Shown piece by piece: positions 34,370 to 46,971 of a DNA stretch of 64,000 nt. The translations under genes and the position numbers were made by a program. Origin of the DNA: Isoetes taiwanensis. Taxonomy: Eukaryota; Streptophyta; Lycopodiopsida; Isoetales; Isoetaceae. Within the stretch, counting starts at the first letter, position 1; each line of letters starts with the position of its first letter. The notes below the pieces were generated by a model. It was given only the letters and a program-made list of their open reading frames with translations. It had not been told where the DNA came from and did not search any database. Where the stretch lies: assembly GCA_021234155.1 (NCBI GenBank), contig JAJEKV010000073.1, positions 5,614,001-5,678,000 of the forward strand. Reading direction: 5' to 3'.

Positions 34370-34928
34370 TGTTGACCGGTTTTGGCACCGGTCAACATGA
34401 AAAGATTTGTGAAACAAAACCATTTGGGGTGTGTGAAGAAATTCAGATATTGTAAAAGAGCTCAATATATAAAGGCTCTTAAAAATATTGTTAATGTTTG
34501 AGGAGGGGTGCATATTCAAAGGTCAAGATCAAGAGGTGTTATTTCAAGGGTTGAGATGAGGAGGCAAGGATGGAAGGGCGAGATCAAGAGGTGCATTTTG
34601 AAGGGTGGAGATGAAGAGGCAAGAATTATATAATCGTTTTGAGGAGCACGAGCTCCTCCTCTCTCCCCTCACTCCACGATTTTTGTGGAGGGTGGCGACC
34701 TCCACATGATCTCGGTGTAAAGCCTCCCATGGTTGAGACATGGGAGGATGATTTCCATTGTATTTCCATGCCAGTTCTTGATTATAAAAGAAGATTTTTG
34801 GGCCCATATTATTTTCTTATTCTTATTCTAATTCTGGTCAAGTATTTTGTTTTAATCTAGCAGCACCGGATGATCTTGATTTCTGCCTTTGAGGTCGAAT
34901 GATGGGGGTGTGGGAAAACCCGCCATCA
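34370..34928 (+). repeat. Element B 3' LTR
   Basis: Partner of 32172-32737. Differences cluster at CAG/CTG: CCCTGCTCC becomes CCCCTCACTCC, GGCAGCC becomes GGCGACC, ATCTGGTG becomes ATCTCGGTG, TTCAGAGAC becomes TTGAGAC. Confidence 0.92.
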
Positions 34929-34933
34929 CCTTC

Positions 34934-37900
34934 TTTATGTCACGATACATACTCTGTAATACATAGTAATTGCTTGGGTTCAAACTCCCACAGGCATGTC
35001 AACACCTCACTCGAATCTATCTAGAGCATAAACTTTAGTATCAGTTTGTACCACCCTTCACCGCTTACATCGCAGTGATTATATGCCTACCTCACATGCC
35101 TGTCAACTTGCGATGGCCAAACCTCTTTTCAAGTTGTTCTACCCTAACATTTGAAGGTATGCCACCATTCTTGACTCATCAACACCTTCAAGAATACCTA
35201 AATTTGATTAGGGCAAACTCCTTCCAACCATTACTTTAGCGTCACAGGGTCACTGAGTTCCATGAATAATCTACCTATCGTAGGGAACTGGAACAATAGT
35301 CCCAAATCTTACTACCAATCCGACACTCTTCTACAACGAAATCCTTTTATCCCTAAGGCCTCTATTTAAGTCTTACAAGGTTTTTCAAAATCCCCTGCCT
35401 TTCCACTCGATAGCCCCGCGTAATGAATAATAGTCCATTAAATCCGTCTTCTTCTTTGCTACCTTCTCGGGACTATCATCGATCTCCTTCACCCTGGCCT
35501 TGAAACGTGTTGCTTTTTACTCCCAATGCTGCTCATTACCTATATGCTTGATATAACATATATAGATTCTTCGTCCGTAGGATCACTAAATGATCTAACC
35601 TTTCAGATCCTCTTTCATCCTCTTGCTATCTTCTAAATTACCGCTATATGCTATATGATCCATAAGTCTATGTTTAAAGGTTACAGTTACGCGTTCCAGT
35701 TACTATATGACTTTTACCCTGCATATCATTGGAAACCTATGCTTTAGCACCCTCATAGATCTTTGAATTGTTATCTCTTACGTTCTTCTATGCCGATGTC
35801 ATGCCACTGTTGTGCCATCCCACGCAATTTGGCATCCGCATATACGCCACACTCATGCCCTATTTTCGAGAGTCAACCTCTTGAGCATCACCGTTACCCT
35901 TATGTATGTAACTCATCCCCAAAGTTGTGCAGGTAGTAACCCTCCCAACCAGGTGGCCTACCCATAATGAATCGTACTCCTTTATTTTCATCTTCATCTT
36001 TAATATGTTCTCTATACCCCCTTTGGTTATGAGTCGTCCTCCGTAGGGTTACCGACCCATTTACTCCTTCAGATATCTTTTAATCCTCTTGTTGGCTTTT
36101 AACGCACTATTATATGTCGTATGATACAATAGTCTCTCTATGTCTTTAAATTTCCATGTATCTTTTAACCCGCATATCATTGGGGATTATCATTTACCAT
36201 CGTTATCCACCTTAGAACTATTAGACGCTATGCCCCTCTGTGTTGCCGTCATGCCGTTATGCCGACATTACAAATACTTGGCATACTTCCATAAGCCACA
36301 CTCATGTTCTGATTTAGGGAGTGTGCCTTTGTGAAATTTATAAGTTACCCAGATCCATCACCCCCCCCCCCCACATTTTCTATTCACCAGATAGTTAATT
36401 TCCTGCCACCCCAGCTTGCATTGATGTTCTAGCCCTAGACGTTTAAAATTATAACTTTGTATAATCCATTAACTTCGACTCTTCCTTATCCAAGCAGGCA
36501 TCATCTTGGATATCTATCCTTTCATGTTTCCACAACCATATTTGATTTACACCAGATAAATGCCATTCGTCATCCAGCCAAGAATTGTACTATCATACTA
36601 TTCAACCCCATCATCTTGAGCTTTGTTCTATTGCCCGTTGACATTTATTTCAGGTGCCAACTACAGCATCCTACCTTAGCATGCAACAGATTAACTGTTG
36701 TTTGCACATTCCAAACATACTCCAGACCCTTCTGTGGTAACTTTGGGGTAAACTCGTCCTTCTCTCCCCGTATCACTCCATAGCTTACCTCTCCAAGATG
36801 TTTATCGTAGGGTCCATCGTACGTACATGATAAACTTATGTCCTCATCCCACAATACTAGAGCTCTGCTCTAACTTAGCTAAAGTGTAAGCTTCGTAGTT
36901 CCTTGAAACAAAACCTATTGCCTAAGTACCTTTATAATGTGGCTGAGCCACCGACTTCCCAACTGAGCAGTGGCCAACTCTATGTTGGAATTCTATATGC
37001 TGCCTATATTTTGATAGGATCCTCGGCTACTTCAACCATTCCTTTAGTGCCTTCTGGTACTCCAGTCGTGTACATAAAATATGATCCTCCCATGGGATTA
37101 TACCATAATTCCGAAGGTTTACTACTCCAAATGAGGAGCTTTTCTAAAGGCTCCTTCAGCTAAATATCCTTTGTATCCCCAATATCAAACATGCTTTGTC
37201 ACAATTAACCTATTTTTTTTTTTTTTAAGTTATCATGTCACCTTCAACTTTTGATTGGTTTCAAACGTTGTTGTCCTTGGCTCCCTCATACTGGGACGAA
37301 GGCATAAACCCTCTCGATCTCATAATAGAAACCCCTATGTTCGCACCTTCGTTAGCAACCGCCATAGCGTTATCCAATTCATTATCGTCTTAAGGGTCTT
37401 AAAGTCATAATCTATCGGAGATGTGTACTTCAGTTTCAAGGATCCTCGTTCCCCTACCTCGGGATTTAGCATTGCTCCCCCGAGAGTAAAGAAATTCTCA
37501 GAATATAAAGACTACTGATTCATATAATCTCATTCCATCTCTTCTATACACCTCGTCTTGCTCCCTATTGGGACCGGGAACTGGTATGTATTGCCCTCTT
37601 ATCAGTTATCCCTAAGGATATAATTGGCAAAACCACCATCTTAATCTTCTTCCATTATTGGAAGGAATATTTCATCCATCCTGCTATTTCCACACCCACT
37701 TGACAATCTCAGCATATAATCCTGAATCAATTCATTGCCCTCTAGAACCTTTGAGTCTGTTATTTCCATTTCGTTCCAACCATCATCGGGATATTTTTTG
37801 AATGTAATGTCGCCATATATGCTAGACTTACTCTGGCTATTTCCCTGACTTGACCTTTCATGTCCCTTACTATGATGTACTTACCAACGTCAGTCAACCC

Positions 37901-38991
37901 CAAACAATCGAGATAACTTCAATGCTTATCTCTGGTACTTTATACCTCCTTAAATACCTTCGGGTACAAGCATACCATTATGCTTATTTCTAACCTTATC
38001 ATGTAACATTCCGTTTGTCTTGCACGAATATTTTACTATTTTCCTGTACGACATAAATTTGAATGTCACAGTCGACATCCTTAACCTCATTACTAATGCA
38101 GTATTTGATACTACATTCCAACAGTCATGCCCGCTACCTTGTTATTATATGATATAGTAACATATGTGAACCAATCCTAAGTCTAGAATCATATGTCATT
38201 CTTTCACATAACCACATCGCGGTGCTCAAACTTGCCTACCGTGTTGTATAATCCTCACTACCCACATGTTTAATACATGTGTCCTTCCATGTATACTCTT
38301 CTCGTAGCCTATAATTATAATCCGCACCCGTATAACTACCTAGTGATGATATTATCCACCATAATCCAACTTCCTGTTATATTTTACTATACAGGTTGTG
38401 GTTTTAACACCACACTTTCCATAGTTTCAGATTCATACATAGAAAAATAACCTAGTTCGGCTTGATCCTCGAGTTCTAATCACAAATACCACAGTAAGAG
38501 ATGCCACCCTAAGTTCCTAGTGAACCTACTTAATCTACTCTAGGAACTCTTATCTTCATTATTTCCCTATACATATGGACGGTGCACTAAAAGTTCTATT
38601 ATACACCCTTTCTTTTTCTTGCTATGGCCTTAAAGAGTCCTACTACGCATATACCAACGTGGAGCCACTCCTCGGGATACTCACACGATACCAAGTCCAG
38701 AGCACATTCTCCTTGGTAAGATGTTCACTGGGCACCTCCCTTGTATATACTCCAAACTTTGAACTATTCAAAGCGTCCCTTCAAATTTTCTCTATTTGAA
38801 ATGTTTTTTACAACAACTTTCACCTCATGTCTCCCACTTGTCATGTGGGTACATTACTTGCATTCCTAATGTATCATTAGTTGGAGTTCAACTTTCCTTC
38901 ATAGTCTAGCTTCAGCAAAGCTCCAATATACCTTGTAGCTTTCAGACGGTTGCACCTTATGATAGCAAAATAAGTGTATCCACATGGCTAT
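34934..38991 (+). other. Element C internal region, G-poor and without genes
   Basis: About 4 kb of strongly pyrimidine-rich plus strand with few G residues and many ACC/TACC/CTTC words. No frame longer than about 110 codons and no recognisable domain on either strand. A 14-bp poly-C run is at 36359-36372. It is continuous in style with 43319 to about 43890, from which the 39009-43301 insertion separates it. Confidence 0.55.
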
Positions 38992-39309
38992 ATGGTCATC
39001 TTATTCTTTTTTTTAGCACGCCAGCCTAACCAAGCGTGCAACCCTCCTTGCAATTCTAGGCTATCCACGTAGCACCTCCACCTCACCAAAGTCTGAAGTG
39101 GCATAATATTCACCATTAGATTTTCATTTATGCAAATCTAAGGCTAGGGAAATTAGAAAAGAACCTAAAATTTCAACGGAGATACAGAACGATGTCGCGA
39201 GAGAGCATGCGTGCCTCGTGCCTCACCAAGGATCTTCTGCTTCCATTTATTCCAGTCTTATTTCCTTGTTTATAGGGCAACCATTTGAGTTTCTTCTTGA
39301 TCATATTCT

Positions 39310-39540
39310 TTGCATCTTCTCCCCGAAGTCACCCATGTTCCGACCCTTGCTGCTTGTCACCAAATCTGCAATCACTGGAACATACAATCCAAGCATGAAA
39401 ACGCATTTGTTTTTTCAAAGAACATCCCTGAAGAAGTTATTTTCCGAATTCTCTATTTTAATCTCAACAGAAGAAGCCGCTCTATCAGAAGTTACCAAAG
39501 CAAGGAGAAGCATTTATGCAAGGTCCAATCCTCCAGGTAA
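39310..39540 (+). other. Open frame of unknown origin, possibly an exon
   Basis: 76 codons containing KNIPEEVIFRILYFNLNRR and ending at SSR next to GTAAGAT, a possible splice donor. An overlapping longer frame (39218-39688) reads differently. I cannot assign a family, and coding status is doubtful. Confidence 0.2.
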
Positions 39541-41499
39541 GATTTTGGCTTTAGTGAGTATTCATTGTCTTGTTGTCTCCTGCTTGTTCGTCACAGTCTT
39601 GAGTTTTTTGATATGGGATCACCCACATTCATTATGTTCTGAAACGCCAGAAGTTGGTCATTCTCAAGCTTTTGTCTTGTGCCACTAAAAATGTTTCGTG
39701 TGGGTTGATCTGCCTCCAAACATACATTTATGGTCTTAGTGGTGAAAGAGATTTAGCTACATTTTTGTGCTTGTCTCTGTCTTTAAAAGATCTTGAATAA
39801 CATATCGTGACATGACATATAGCGAAGGTTCCATGTCCATTTTCCACCGATTGTTCCAACCTTGAGCAGCCTAATTATTTCATATTATTCCGACTCAGGG
39901 GCCATTTGTTAACATCAATTTCCAAATTTGAGCCCCCTTATTAAAGGCAGTATTTATGAAGGTTGTGCCAATAATAAATTCTAGAAGATAATCATTTCAA
40001 AGGAATTGCAGATGGCATTGTTATGAACCCTCCAGACAAGTTGACTCTTTCATGTGATCAGTTTATGCTTCTCAGCCCATAAGAGATTATTGAATTCCTT
40101 GTTTTGGTCAAAGTCTTTTACCATGGTGGATACCTTTCAGGCCTATGTAAAACCAGTTTTGTCATTCAAAATTAATAGCGCTTTACAAGCAACTCATTGA
40201 TATACAGTACAACAACCTCAGGTTAGCTTTTGTTCTCTCTTTGAAGTATCGCAGTAATGCAAATATCTAGAAGGGTACTTATTGGACATGAGAAAAAAAA
40301 AGCCTTTACTAGAAGGCATATCTCTTTTATGCTGATGCTTAGAAGAAGACAACTTGCTCATTTCATCTCCAAAAGAAAACGAGTACCAGTTCGGTTCTTC
40401 ATACATCTCTCTGAATTTCCTCAACCGTATTTTTTTGGAAGACATCTAAGAGTTTCACACTTGTTGACAGCTACTATAATACTTAAGTTTGCTACCTAAC
40501 TTTCTGATTGACTCTGACTTGTTTAAAAAGTGACATCTTTACGTGCTTGTGATTGTGCACAATGTTCTTCTAAAGGCGTTGCCAAGTCTGCCACTATGCA
40601 GATAACTAGAAATCATGGCATTTCAAGAACTATTCTTAACTTAGTAGATTTGTCTAGTACTATTTGCAGACAAATTTAAAGTAAGGTATGTTGTTTCAAT
40701 ATCTGATTGCTTAAAGCTAGCGACACTTGCCATAGGTCACATTGTCAATTAACCTAGACATTTTTTCTGCAGAATGTTTAACGTGTATAGCTCAACAACT
40801 TGCAGCCAGATATTGCATTTTCATTATGCTTGTGAAGGCAATTGTTACCAGCTAGATGTGGAACTGTTCGAATAGACGATATTAGGTAGATCTAAGCAGG
40901 GATTTCATCAAAGGGATTTTATGTCATTAATTAGTAGCAGGCCATATATCGATATTAAATTTGTCAAGTCTTACAGTGCAACATACTATTTCTATTTTCT
41001 CAGCCTCCACTATTTTCTTACAGTGGAGCATATTGCTATTCATCAAACAAGCTTATACCATGCACTTTATAGGATAGGTAGCTCATGCATTAGCTAGAAT
41101 ATCTTTGTCAATACTGAACAGATTGCACAGATCTATTTTCTGCAATGCCTCCACCCATGTTCGGAACATTTCTGCATGGGTCTTTCAGGAGGTTTCTTAA
41201 CATCCTTTGTGCAGTCATAGACTAGATTGTCTGAAAATGGAGTGTTGCCTTGCTCTAAAAGTGGAGTTAGAGTTACAACTTGCAACTGGTTAGTCTCCTG
41301 ACACTATGCTCAGTGCTGCGATACCTCTCTTTGGCTACCAACCTCTCCTCAATGCCTTGTTCAATACCTCAGAGATGAAAACTGGCGTCACGGGGTAATT
41401 TACTATTATCTTTTCTAAATTTTTTGACAGTGTCACATAATAAGTAGAGGAACTTCAAGTTTAACGTACCATTGGTTATGGCAACAAACTGATTCTCAC

Positions 41500-41708
41500 T
41501 TGATGGAAGTGATGCATCATCAATTCAGCCTCAGACTGATTGTGAAGACCTGCTATGCCAGGTTCACTATTAACTGCTGCCTTCCAGATCCTAGTCAGCA
41601 CAGTGCCATCTCTGCAAAACTGAGCCTTGAATCGGTCAATACTGTCAACACTCTTCTCATCATCCTTATTGTACAGAAAATCAAGATGGGTCATCAATAT
41701 GATACTGC
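41500..41708 (-). pseudogene. Unidentified host exon within the retroposed block
   Basis: On the minus strand an AG acceptor precedes 41708 and a GTGAG donor follows 41500. Between them one frame is open for 69 residues, starting SIILMTHLDFLYNKDD and ending AELMMHHFHQ; the middle reads FCRDGTVLTRIW and AAVNSEPGIAG. The composition looks like a real conserved protein exon, but I do not recognise the family. Neighbouring exons are not obvious. Confidence 0.4.
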
Positions 41709-42905
41709 CTGGATAGCAAAGATATCAAAACAGATTCATTTTAACAATGGTACATAAGCAAAAATTAGTTGCCATTTTGAATGAAAAACTGAGGCAGAGG
41801 AAGCACACGCTCTCTGATTTTGTTGCTAGTGATTGGACATGCTTATTAACCCCTATTTGTAATCCAGTTGAGCATGGAGATGATTTTCCTAACCACTTTG
41901 CACTTGTTTGTTGTAGAATAATTAACAGAACCTGAAGTATGGGGAGAAGTCAAGAACATGACACCAGATCGTGCTCCTTGCTTGTGGTAAAACAAAAATT
42001 TGTGACTAACTGTTTTACCACCTTGCTAAGATTTTGGCTTGGCATTGACTCTTTCCATCTTCAAGCAGGAGTTAATGGACCTTATTGTTTACCACACGAC
42101 AATAGTTGAATCTGAAAGCAAGAGCAATTTTTGAGAGGCCTACGTCCTTGCACCTATATTTTTTTATCAATCATCATCATGATTTTCTCTTGTTACAACT
42201 GCTAAAAGTGTATCTCGAATTTGTTTCTTTATTTTGATTATCACGTGATCCTAATGGCATGTCTAGAAAAGCCTTTAAAACAATCTAGTACAGGGCTGCA
42301 GGGTGGCCTTGGCCTTAAACCTTAAGGTTTTTCTGATGTGAAACGTAAATCCTTTGCGTTCTCAAGCACGCCTCACCTTGAAGTTTTCAACTTGAAACTC
42401 GAGAATTTTTGCTTTTATTTTCGAACAATGAGGTTCATTTTGTCCTTTCTATGAATGATAGATTGTTTTGCTAAAATTCCTTAAGCCCATGCCAGAAATA
42501 GGATCAGGTCTTCAGCTATGGGCACGAGGCAACTTTGTGTGTAAATTGACCTTGCCATACAAGAAATTTGAGGTCTGAAGATCATGGGAATTAAACAAGT
42601 TTTGAATTGCGCCAATAGTTTGGCTCACTTATTATTCAATTTGCTTGCCATAACTTGAGCATGCCTCCATGAAATCCTAAGGTCTTGGGCTCAAACAATA
42701 CGTCCAATCTTACCACACAATAGAATTAATAGGAAAAAAGCTCAAATGAAACATTGAAATGTCCAAACCTGCCATGAATATCCTTATTTCGACGTGACCA
42801 AAAAAGAAAAAATAATAATTGGTTCTTCAAATGAAAGAAAAAGATCTACTATAAACATGGCCTTGTAATAATCGAACACTCTAGCCTTTCTTTTTAATTT
42901 TTTAA

Positions 42906-43000
42906 GAATAGAATAGAATAGAATAGAATAGAATAGAATAGAATAGAATGTATTTTTATCGTCCACGGAGACCAATTGGCCGATGGGACCCAAACAAAGA
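42906..43000 (-). mobile_element. 3' end of the microsatellite-tailed LINE family, (ATTCT)n tail
   Basis: On the minus strand the sequence reads TTTGGGTCCCATC...TTGGTCTCC...GGACGATAAAAATAC followed by about nine ATTCT units (42906-42949). It aligns over about 45 bp with the end of the full-length LINE (7811-7853), which has a TTCC tail. It is 5'-truncated. Confidence 0.8.
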
Positions 43001-43318
43001 AAGAGCAGCATGCGTATTACTGTCAAGATTAAAAAACCTCCGCCCCGAAGGGTTTTCGAAACTAGGGTGCCTTGCTTGGCACTTGTGATAGTTTCTAGCT
43101 TGATCTTGCTCGGCCACAGCCTCTGGCGTGCCTTTTTGCTAGTTTTTTTTTTTGAAGAATATAAGAATATATTAAACCACTAGAATGTGATCAAGTACAA
43201 TGATAATTGTGGTGCTAAAAAATGAAGCGCCCATCGTGATCCACAATCTGTAGGAATGTCGACCAAATTTCCCGCTTAACTGTGCCAGACAAGCTTGAGA
43301 CATGGTCATCTTATTCTT

Positions 43319-45472
43319 ACATATCCTTGCACCTGTATTGCACACCTCAGGAACATCATTCTCCTTACGAAACACAATGTATGCGTAATTTTATAATCCG
43401 TAGTTTATGGATCTGCGTCCTCACATCCCATTATTCTCTATCTTTCTGTGAATCATACCTCGATTCTTATCTTCACCACCATTGTCGAAACCTACACTTC
43501 TAAAGTGATCTCCCTTTCATGAGCTGGGTACTTATAATCCAGTTTCCACCTTAGTATATTACCTCTCTAACGTGGTCTATGGCAGATAATTATATACCAC
43601 TTCTTCCTCAGATATATGGTGCTATATCCAATCTCCTTCTACGTCATACCAATTCTCTCGACTATCGATCTAAAATACGGATATCTTACCACTCCATATT
43701 CCCAACGTGCCACACTTCTACTTCACGTAAGAGTTCAGGACCTGCTCAACCATCAATATAAAAGGCTCACGAAGGATCAGGCATGTTTTCGATGCTTCGC
43801 CGTGGACACCATAGTCACAACTGGCCTTCTGTGATACAGGAGGATTGCATGGCCATAACACTGCCGGATAGCGACCTGGGCAGTATCAACTTAGCAGTGC
43901 CACATCAAATGTATCTGTGAGATGTATGTGTGCCGTGTACATATAAGAGTGTCTGTATGTGTGATAAATATACGAAAATAAGAATAAAATAAATAATGAA
44001 ATCAAATGTGTATCGACGTGAATGTATGGTTAAGATAGAATAGAATAGAGTGTGAGTTTCAAAACGAGAAAAGTATTTTAACACATAGTCAAACATAATA
44101 CAATGAGACAATTATGTATGTGTTACACAAACTATAGAAGGAATAACGAGAGTTACATTATGATTTTAGAAAGGTTATGAATAATAAATGATGAAGAACA
44201 TGTGTGTGTAATTAATGTCAAACTATATATCCAAAAATGGGAGATATAATGCAATACATAATTGTATCAAAGGATAAGTACAAATGTGGTGGCATGTAAA
44301 ACACTGAGGATACCAATATATGAATTGGTAAAACTGTAACAAAATAGGAAAACAAAATTTCGGTACAAAATTAAATTAGAGCAAACTGTAATAAAACAAA
44401 CTGTAAAGTGAAGGGTGGTTATACTCGACATATACACAGAAGTTAATATGATTAGAATCGGTTGTAGTAAACAATGAGAGAATTATAGATATGTATTATA
44501 TTAAAAGAAGAAATAGAGGTTGTTTATGTCTATGCCTGTGTATAATATATAATCAGCTACATATATGTGAATAAACGATGATTTCTAACTGCACCAACAA
44601 CGACGCCGTCAACTCTGGTTTTGATGGAAGGCGGCACGTGCTACAACCACCAATCGACATCTTCTAAGTCTTAGATCTGGCAGGGATCATGCAAGCCAGC
44701 CTTCATGCAGGGGGATCGGGCTAGATGCATCCTAGGAATGGGAATGGGCATATAGTCATAATAGGACGCCTTCATCTACGGCTATAATGGGAATACTGCC
44801 ATTCCTTACGCCGAGACGAATGGAAAGCCTTAGGCACGATAGGCTTCCCCTTATTTTTCCTTTTCTTCTTCAAAGGGGGTGGTCCCTTCAACCACAACAT
44901 ATAAATTATTTTGTAAATACCGATGTCTTGTGATTCTGCAGGCCAGAAGCGCTTGCTCTGCCGCCTGCAGCTTCTATAAGGGCCATTAGGGACCCATGTC
45001 CATGTTGTCATATGTGTTTTCTCTTGGCACTGCTAGGCCCTATAGGCTACGGTCTACCACGGACCAATAGTGTGCTTGTCGACTTTTGACAGGACTACGG
45101 TCCTACATGATGATAGTATATGCACTATATATGTATTTTTTTTTTTAATCACCTACCTAAATCTGTCCACCTTCCGTAATTTAATTTTCCTTGTAAGTTA
45201 ACTACCTAACGCAAATGCTGGCGATAACATAAATCGGTATCCCCCCTTCCACATAACGTTCTTCCATTACCATTCAACTTTCGCCGAGTTATACATTGCA
45301 CATTACGCGTCATTTCAAACTTGATCACCTTGAACATGACAACGTTTGTGTGACTTATAATTTTGCGTTACCTCTTTAAGGTGGGGAGACTTGCTTCCAA
45401 CATGTCATCTGTTGGCCCAGAGCAAGAACAGTCTTGATGCTGAGGACATCATCACTTTCAAGGTGGGGAGAA
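43319..45472 (+). other. Element C internal region before the 3' LTR
   Basis: No gene seen. Up to about 43890 the plus strand is pyrimidine-rich; from about 43900 to 44580 it turns A/G-rich (ATAAG, GAATA and TGTGTG words). A GC-richer part follows (44.59-45.06 kb). The last bases, AAGGTGGGGAGAA (about 45460-45472), are the polypurine tract of element C. Confidence 0.55.
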
Positions 45473-46966
45473 TGTGACGTTCCACATATTCGTACGCTCT
45501 TTTGGGTATAAATACATGATACGTCACTATGAATAATTAATGCACATCATTAATTATTAAGGTGGAAACGTAACCCTAAATCCTAATTCGAATTTAGGTC
45601 TTAACCTAATATTAAAAAGGCCTAAATTAATTAGGGATAACTAATCTAGAGCTGCCACCTGGCCCAAATTAATTGGGCAAGGTAGACCTGCCAATTGGGA
45701 CACCCAAATTGGGGCTTCCACCCCAATTTGCCCCAAATCGATTTGGGGGAAATTGGTGGAGGAGGAGCTGCTGCTCACCTTGGGTTCCAGCCAGAAGGAT
45801 GGAGAACCAGAGAGATAGCTATGATACCGGTTAGTTTAGCGTAGTTTGTATTCTTCTAACCCTTGTTTGAGTAGATGGATGATTAGATTCTATTTTATGA
45901 TCTACTTATGATGATGATGATGATGGATGTTTGTATCTGATTCTGTTTTCTCTTTCTGTTCCTCTTGTGTTCTTTTGGATTAAGGGGGGGTAGAGACCTA
46001 AAGGCTATCTAGATTTAGTGATGCTCCTAGCTAGAACCCCTTAAATCCCATTAAATGCAGCTTGTGCATAAGAGGCCACCTGGCTGTGGATGCTATGATG
46101 TGATTCAGCACCAGATAACGAGTATGATGGTGAATCGGGGGTGGGGTCTTGCCTAGCACGGCTACAGGACTCCTATAGTGTGCTAGGCTTATAGCCAGTC
46201 ACAGAGAGGGCCGGGTATGGGTCTGACACTTCCTAGGTCGCTGGTGTCAAGCCAATACGATTGGGCATCCTGGGCTCGAACGGGCAGGTGAGCTGGCCTT
46301 TAGATTTAGAGGAGTAAGTCGGGTATGAACGCGGGGGTCACTGAGGGGGCACGCGTTCTCTAGCACACCCAGGGATCTGTCATGCTCGGGGAGGGGACGC
46401 CTCTCCGACCTGCCTCATCGGACCGGAGAGATGTAACCCGGAGTAGTTCCATAGGGTGATTCTATGGGATTGCGTCTCCGAAAGACTACAATCACGCCAT
46501 AGCATGTTCCAGCCTATCTGCAAAGTGTGCACATGAGGGGCAGATGGAGCGGACTACCCTAGCCATTGTTCTATGCCATTATGATTCCGTCTGTTGTTAT
46601 CTGGAGGCCTTGACTGTTAGTTGATTCCCATGAGTCTGAGCCGGGGTAGAGCCTTTATTTATGTTGCATTTCATTGCTATATTGACGTTCTATTGCATTC
46701 TTATGGATGATGATGGGCCACCCTTCGTGGTGGTATATTATTTATTTGTATTGTTGCCAGGTGCTAACATGTATGTACGCTTCCGCCATATAGGATTCCC
46801 ATAGAAGGCGTGGGACGAATGACACCTCCGTGTCCTTCACCCAGACACTTGCCCATCGCAAGTGGTCCGAGTCGAGGACCTTTCTACGGTGAAGTAGTCA
46901 CCATAGAAGAGGGGATTTCCCGTATTTATACGATGGGAGCATCGTATAGGTTCGGGAAGCGTCACA
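45473..46966 (+). repeat. Element C 3' LTR
   Basis: TGTGACGTTCC...GTCACA, 1494 bp, uninterrupted. It gives the intact order of the region that element A split in the 5' LTR (TCTGGAGGCCTTGACTG near 46.6 kb). It is followed by the GCTAT duplicate at 46967-46971. Confidence 0.92.
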
Positions 46967-46971
46967 GCTAT

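Larger units (their letters stand above)
32172..34928 (+). mobile_element. Element B: small non-coding LTR retrotransposon (2.76 kb)
   Basis: LTRs 32172-32737 (566 bp) and 34370-34928 (559 bp) begin TGTTGACCGG and end CCCGCCATCA. CCTTC is duplicated at 32167-32171 and 34929-34933. The 1.6-kb interior has no gag or pol; the 221-residue frame at 33198-33863 has no domain I recognise. The primer site and the motif before the 3' LTR match element A, so B is best read as a non-autonomous partner that borrows A-type enzymes. It sits inside element C. Confidence 0.93.
39009..43301 (-). mobile_element. 4.3-kb retroposed block: LINE 3' end plus probable transduced flank
   Basis: A 17-bp direct repeat (ATGGTCATCTTATTCTT, 38992-39008 and 43302-43318) brackets the block. 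A T-run at the left border (39007-39014) marks a minus-strand poly(A) end. At the opposite end, 43154-43301 reads on the minus strand as the 3' end of an L1-like element (GGTTTAATATATTCTTATATTCTTC) followed by an internal poly(A) (43143-43153). The simplest reading is a 5'-truncated LINE whose transcript ran past its own poly(A) and carried about 4.1 kb of downstream DNA. The carried DNA includes a spliced-looking exon and the tail of another LINE. A host-gene-derived retrocopy is less likely because introns remain. Confidence 0.6.
11157..46966 (+). mobile_element. Element C: LTR retrotransposon without recognisable genes, host of nested insertions
   Basis: The ends are TGTGACGTTCCAC...CATCACA (5' LTR) and TGTGACGTTCCAC...GTCACA (3' LTR, 45473-46966). 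GCTAT is duplicated at 11152-11156 and 46967-46971. A tRNA-iMet-type primer site lies 1 nt after the 5' LTR, and a polypurine run AAGGTGGGGAGAA directly precedes the 3' LTR. Without the later insertions (element A; element B; the block at 39009-43301) the interior is about 7.5 kb. I find no gag, protease, RT or integrase there, so C is either a non-autonomous large derivative (LARD-like) or too decayed to read. Confidence 0.88.
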
